Source of the DNA: Chloranthus sessilifolius
Lineage: Eukaryota; Streptophyta; Magnoliopsida; Chloranthales; Chloranthaceae
Direction of reading: 5' to 3'
NCBI GenBank assembly: GCA_021018995.1
Contig: CM037587.1
Coordinates: forward strand, 16,803,366 to 16,867,365
DNA length: 64,000 bases
How positions within the stretch are numbered: the stretch's first letter is position 1; each line of letters starts with the position of its first letter. The position numbers and the translations under genes were made by a program. The notes under the pieces are model-generated. The model saw nothing but the letters and a program-made list of their open reading frames with translations, was not told where the DNA came from and searched no databases. This document shows, piece after piece, positions 58,591-64,000 of this stretch.

Positions 58591-59540
58591 TAAATTAAAT
58601 AAATTATAAATAAATTAAAATTTTGAAATTTGAATTGTGAAATTTGAAATTTGAATTTTGAATTGTTTTGAAAATTTGAAATTTTGGATTTGTAGGATTT
58701 TTTTTTTATAGGATTGGTAGGATTTTTAGGATTTCTAGTTTAGGATTTTTAAAGATTTTTTAGGATTTTTTTTTTAGGATCTTTAGGATTTATAAGATTT
58801 TCTTTTCTTCCTTTCTTTTCTTATATAGGATTTTTAGGATTTATATGTTTCTTTTAAATTATTTCCTTTTAGTTTATTTGTAGGATTTTTAGGTTTCTTT
58901 TAGTTTCTTGCTTTTTTAAAATTTAAATTTTTAATTTATTGCCTTTGTAGGATTTTTAGGATATTTAGGATTTGTAGGTTTCTTGTAGTTTATTCCTTTT
59001 TTAGGTTATTGCCTTTTTAGAATTTGAATTTTGAATTTAAATTTGAATTTAACTTTTAAATTTGAATTTGAATTTTGAATTTTAAATTTTGAATTTTGAA
59101 TTTGAATCTGAATTTTGATTTTGAATTTAAAATTTTGAATTTTGAATTTGAATTTGAATTTTTATTTTGAATTTTAAATTTTAAATTTGAATTTAAATTT
59201 AACTTTTGAATTTGAATTTGAATTTTTATTTTGAATTTTGAAAAGAAATAATAATAATAATTTAAATTTAAATATTAAAATTTTAAAAAAAAAATTTAAT
59301 TTTTTTTTTTTAAAGAAAAAAAAAAAGGAAATTTGAAAAAAATAAAAAATAAAATTAAAAATTTGAAATTTGAAAAAAAAAAAAAAATTAGTGTTATCGG
59401 TAAAATAATGTCAATGCATGGGTTCAATTTAGAATCATGTGCTATTTGTAGAAATTCAATGCACATTACACCTGTGTCCCTTGAATAACTCAAATTATTA
59501 ACTTAAACAAGTCCACCCTAATCCTGTTTGGAGCACCGAT
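58540..59540. repeat. AT-rich leader with (TA)n and GAATTTTGAATTT repeats
   Basis: (TA)n at 58549-58587, repeated TAGGATTTTTAGGATTT at 58690-58980, and tandem GAATTTGAATTTTGAATT words at 59020-59240. It is the untranslated leader of the right element; no gene. Confidence 0.7.
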
Positions 59541-60113
59541 ATGATGCCTTACTCTGATCAAAATTACTGACAAAGTCAACCTAATGGCACGTGTGGGTTT
59601 AATCAACCTCCAATGTGTGATATGATGCCTAACGATGATTAAAATTTTGACCCCAACAACTTTTCTTATGAGTTTTCACAGCAAACTCAATACTTTCAAG
59701 ATACAGAATCATATGAACCAACCCAAAATTCTTCTTACTCCTTCAAATATTTAAAAAGTTTAATGCACACCATAAATCAATCACTTTCTAAGATATAATC
59801 TCTAGTTAGTCAGATGACCGAATACTTACAAATTGAAGATAAAATAGAGGACTCCCTTATTGATACTAATCGGAATGAAGAACATCTTCAAGAGGACCCC
59901 TCTGATTTCGTTCAAAAATATAAGGAGGACCAATTGGTCACTATGCTTGAAAGTGGTATAACGAGTGTTAAGATAGTACGAGTGCGAGGAGAAGAGGAAA
60001 TGGAATGGAACGATACTTATGTCGAGGAGGAAATTGAGAAAAGAGAGGAAAAAAATGGCACCCTTAATGAACCGTTGAAAGCTAATCTACCCAGCTTGGC
60101 TGAAGAGTTCAAC
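59541..60113 (+). pseudogene. gag-like fragment of the right Athila-like element
   Basis: In-frame segments include NNFSYEFSQQTQYFQD near 59660 and, after a stop, MTEYLQIEDKIEDS from 59814 to NEPLKANLPSLAEEF at 60108. It is acidic with no zinc knuckle or protease. The continuing open frame to 60485 is a chimera whose last ~120 residues come from the solo LTR inserted at 60114, so it is not a single gene. The same stretch is present, inverted and more decayed, at 55680-56250. Confidence 0.6.
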
Positions 60114-62598
60114 TGTGACAACCCGAATTTCGACGCTCCAAAACTTGGGCCGTCGGCACGATTTTCAAGGCCGTGCCCCAAAAATCTTAATGCAGAACAC
60201 TTGGTACATCCTTTCACCATGCAGAGCAAAGCATACTATCTATATCATATAAAAAGAGATCATAACGGAGATCTCTTTAACCATCATAATACCTATAACA
60301 AAATGGCCCAAAAAGACAGTTCTAACTCCTATGCCAACTGCATGGGACAAAAGAACCGAACCGAACCATCGGTGACATCCACTAATCACCCTCAATGGTT
60401 CGCCAAAAGAATATCACATCTGTATATTACATCACTTTCAAAGTTTAAATGGTCGGACGTACCAAGTCTTACAAAATACTATTAGAATGGCGCAGAAGAA
60501 TCCACTAGAAGAAGTCCTCCGGAGGAGGCTCGTTCTCCTCAAGAGGCATGTAATCCGAATCTAATCTATCCTGGTTCTCTGCTGCAGTGTCTTCACCTAT
60601 ACCTGTGACGTATAGTCGGAAGAGTGAGCTACATCATAGCTCAATAAGGAAAAATGGATATAACATGCGTATTTTCAATATAAACATATATTTCATGAAA
60701 TTGCACATTACATATCTTGTTGTAAGGAAAACACATGATTCAAATGCAATGATAGATTTATGAAGACTGATAAAAGATGTACATTTCAGAATTTCGCTTA
60801 TCATTATTCAAAATGCTTTTATTAACTCACCCACTTAAAACATTCACTTAAATAACCCTCGAGCAATATAGGATCAAGCCCCGATAGAATACCCACCATC
60901 GTCATTCAATTGAACCATTTTTCACATAGTTACAAGTCGTCGAAATTAGAGTGACTTGTCGGATGAAATATAATCGAAGATCGGATATCTCACCGGACCG
61001 GAGCACAAGTTGTACGGATATCCCGCCGTACCAGTAACGAATATCCCGCCGCGTCGGTCATGATTATACCGTCGCGTCGGTCGGGTATTCATATAAAACC
61101 TTAAATCAATAGTGCAAAAACCTACATATAGTTATTCACCGTGAAAGTGTGACAAAAATAATAGTTTTGAAGTTTTTGAAGTTCACACCTACACATATTC
61201 TCACATCAACCTGATGTTACCCTCACATGCATATATCGAAGCTACTTGCAAAGAGCACAAACATGCTTATCAAAATCCGCAACTTACACACACATGATTT
61301 ATCTTAGTGGACACACATATACAACGGATCATTCGTACTCAAAATCATAGCAAGTTCATACTAACACATATTCATAAGTCACATGCACAACACATCCCTA
61401 CGCACGTGTTCACTGATTTCAATTACGCATGTTAAATAGTTTTCCTTACCTCGGCTAAGTCTTTAGGCTCACATAGCTCAAGCTTGCCTCCTGATCACAC
61501 AAAGCTCGGGTCACCTAATATACACAAGTTTATTATCAGAACGTTATAATTGACATAAAATAGAGAGATATTCCATATCCCCAACGTCCCTAACGTCAAA
61601 ACAGAAGACAACTCTAACTGTCAAGAATCGACCAGTCGAACCCCAAATCGACCGGTCGGTCTCCAAAATCGACCGGTCGAATTGAGAATTTGACCGGTCG
61701 GTTTCGCTTAGGAAACCCTGACCCTCATTTTACACCTAAACCGACCAGTCTATTTCCAAAATTGATTGGTCGGATTTCCAAAATCGACCGGTTGGTTTTG
61801 GTTCAACCGGTCGAGACCCAAAACTATAAAGTTTTAATCTCCTGTTTCGTGAAAATCGACCGGTCAATTCTACTTCGACTGGTCGATTTTTCGGGATCGA
61901 CCGATCAAATTTAATTCGACCGATCGAAATCGCTCTTGGGTCCAGCCACTTCATCTCATAACGAAATCGATCGGTTGGTTCAGGATTCGACCGGTCGATT
62001 TTCGCCAACCTTCACCCAGCTAGGGTCTGTTCTTCCCAAACCTATTTCCATAGATTTTTCTTTCATTTCCTTCTCATTTTCTTCTTTCACATACACAATT
62101 TAACTACAATTATACTATACATTTTTATTATAAAAATTCTCACAAATCATACCTTCGAATCGACCGATCCGTCGATCCAAGGCTACACACTCCAAGATAG
62201 GGTTTAACAGCTAGAGCTTCCTGATCTCGCGCGATCCAATGTCAAATTAAATGCTCAATTTCTAACTCTTTGCGCACATAGAATCACACACCCTTCATAA
62301 TTGCTTCTCTTCTTTACTTCTCTTCTCTCTCCTCATAAATCATTCACCAACTAAAATGAGAGAATTAACTTCTCTTTCCCCTTCTTATATTAGTCTTGTT
62401 TTAGGTGTAAGACACATACACCCATATTGGGTGTACTTAACCTACCCAAAACATATACTCATCCTTACACCCAACCCCCCTAGTTTCACTTACTCATAAC
62501 CTACTTGACTTGTCAACTTTTCACCGGTCAAGCACGTGCTCCGACCAGCACGCATCTTGAGGTACTATTTTAAAGGTCGAGATTTTCTGAGGCGTTAA
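60114..62598 (-). mobile_element. Solo LTR, Ty3/gypsy family 1, copy 3
   Basis: 2485 bp from TGTGACAACCCGAATTTCG to GAGGCGTTAA, with an exact 5-bp duplication TCAAC (60109-60113, 62599-62603). It is collinear with the copies at 10147 and 22359 (AGAACCGAACCGAACCATCG, CCTGTGACGTATAGTCG, CATATAGTTATTCACCGTG, ATAGTTTTCCTTACCTCG). The probable transcribed strand is minus. Confidence 0.88.
61625..62000. repeat. Palindrome array, core ATCGACCGGTCGAT
   Basis: Copies and variants of TCGA-CCGG-TCGA; the first starts are 61628, 61648, 61669 and 61690 (pitch 20-21). Variants include TCGACCAGTCGA, TCGACTGGTCGA and TCGACCGATCGA. It occupies the same LTR position as the TTAA- and TCGA-centred arrays of copies 1 and 2. 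Confidence 0.93.
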
Positions 62599-62603
62599 TC
62601 AAC

Positions 62604-64000
62604 AAGTGGATATTAGTCGAATATCCACTCTTAGAATGCCGTGATAAGGGAGACATAAAATTTTCTAATTAATGTGAATTTAGTTTAGGGGAGAAAAATG
62701 AATTTCTAAGCTGTTACCTATTTGTTGAATACAAACAATCAACAAAAGGCCTAAAAGAAGCTAATGAGTTTGAATCAGGAGTGCGGTTTTGGGAATGTCA
62801 AGTACAGGGTAGGGATTGGAAGGTTAGAGAAGGACTATAGTGGCGAAAGGTGGGCACAACATGGGGCTGTAGCCAAGTCCTTAATAAGAGAAATATATGG
62901 ACTATTAAATAAATCAATGGCCATTCTTAGAAAAAATTTCATGAAGATTTGGGATCCTGGTGGACTCAGAATGAGTTTACACCTTGTAGATTAATTTCGT
63001 AATTTTTCTTTCAAAAAAAAATTAATTAATTAATTAATTTTTTTTTTTAAAAATAATGGCTAGATACACTTGTTTTCATGATTGATTATGATAGTGTTAT
63101 GCTAGTAGTGAAAAAATTTCCTCTCTACTGTTGACATTTTTTTTTGTATAATAAGGATGCTTGGATAGATTGGTATATTTTTATACAGGTTTGGGAGAGA
63201 TTTTCCTATTTCTCCCTTTTTCATATGCTATCAAATCATTACTCTAGGCATGTTCTCTCACCTTACTCTAATATTTTATTTATTGTCAATAATGAGGACA
63301 TTGTTCAATTCAGGTTTGGGGGTGTAGTTTCTGTGATACTATTATTTTGATACCCTTAAAACCAAATTTACAAAAAAAAAAAAAATTTGGAGCTATCACA
63401 CATGTTATTTTGCTATAGTTTTCAAACTTTAGTTAATGATGCATGTGAATTTAATTTTGAGAATATCGATGTCATATTTTGATTACTTGTATCTAAGATG
63501 ATGAAATTTAAGGTAATAATTTGAGGATGAATATGAAATTCATGCCTAGATACTTTTTGCACTTATACCATTCTAGGATCTAGAAATCAAGGAACCAGTT
63601 TGAACTTTGAATCTTAGGTTCTTAGTGGAGACTAAACCCGGTAAGCTTTAGAGCTAATTTCCCGTCTTTGATGAGTGCTTATATAAACTCGGAGCTATCT
63701 TTGAATATGAATATTTTTATATAATCTCATACATTTTACTTTGACTTGTAACTTTACATGCCATTAAATTTATAACATTGAGCTATAATATATCATATGT
63801 TTGCTTAAGGCAAATAGGCAAGGTTAGAGGACATGATTGAAGGTCATCTTTGACTCGTTTGTGCTTAAAATACCCCATCTCATTAAAAAATTTCCTTCTA
63901 GTATCCCTTTGAGCTTATTGAAAAATTTGCCTTTATACATTCTTTGATAAGTCACGTTAACTTTTACTCCTTCACCATTTCTAAAAATTTAGCCTTACCC
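62604..64000 (+). mobile_element. 3' internal region of the right Athila-like element
   Basis: Matches the left arm in inverted orientation down to 54355. It contains CAGGTTTGGGGGTGTAG at 63312-63327, a polypurine-like tract, and long non-coding sequence. No pol domain. It continues beyond the window, so its 3' LTR is not seen. Confidence 0.65.

Noticed and set aside
60114..60485. Downstream half of the 223-codon open frame as part of a real protein
   Set aside because: The target duplication and collinearity with two other solo LTRs show that the frame runs from a gag-like fragment into inserted LTR sequence.

Overview
The window is nuclear DNA of a flowering plant. It has spliced genes with GT-AG introns, KNOX-free AT-rich intergenic DNA, and many plant-type mobile elements (Ty3/gypsy chromoviruses, Athila-like LTR elements, MULEs, TRIMs, MITEs, SINE, LINE). 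The long transposon-filled intron recalls magnoliids and other large-intron angiosperms, but the species cannot be fixed from sequence alone.

Only one complete host gene is supported: a BUBR1/MAD3-type spindle-checkpoint gene on the minus strand (16077-38876). I reconstructed eleven exons whose splice phases all join, giving 385 codons plus stop. Intron 7 is about 17.7 kb. It holds a complete-length but decayed chromovirus (17715-26704, 5-bp target duplication ATTTT), itself interrupted in gag by a 2.56-kb solo LTR (22359-24914), followed by four more solo LTRs. A single possible exon of another host gene lies at 5161-5337.

Layout: 1-7284 is intergenic with a 895-bp foldback element (2329-3223, 9-bp duplication), a TRIM and two small MITE-like repeats. 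7285-8945 is a 5'-truncated LINE. 9613-13647 is a cluster of four MITEs embedded in (TA)n, the second split by a 2.55-kb solo LTR. 13648-16076 is spacer with one hairpin. 16077-38876 is BUBR1. 38941-42400 is spacer. 42400-43640 is a Ty3 integrase remnant. 43655-53174 is an Athila-like LTR split by a 7.97-kb MULE (44094-52064; 9-bp duplication, ~105-bp TIRs). That MULE carries a broken transposase gene and, convergently, a broken Ulp1-like cysteine protease gene with a DUF1985-like N-terminal part. 53175-64000 holds two pol-less Athila-like internal regions in inverted orientation around a second LTR (56305-58438), which contains its own hAT-type MITE and SINE. The right copy is split by a third solo LTR (60114-62598).

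The most striking signal is not a gene. At least five element lineages here carry arrays of short palindromes at about two helical turns. In three homologous solo LTRs the core is TCGA-NNNN-TCGA, with NNNN = TCGA, TTAA or CCGG in different copies. The chromovirus LTR uses TCGC-TCGA-GCGA and the Athila-like LTRs TCAA-TCGA-TTGA. Pitch is 19-22 bp, and where orientation can be inferred the arrays lie in U3, upstream of the promoter. The MULE has two arrays with an exact 20-bp period (ATCGnnCGAT plus a TTAA-centred half) and a perfect 94-bp palindrome, placed between and within its genes.
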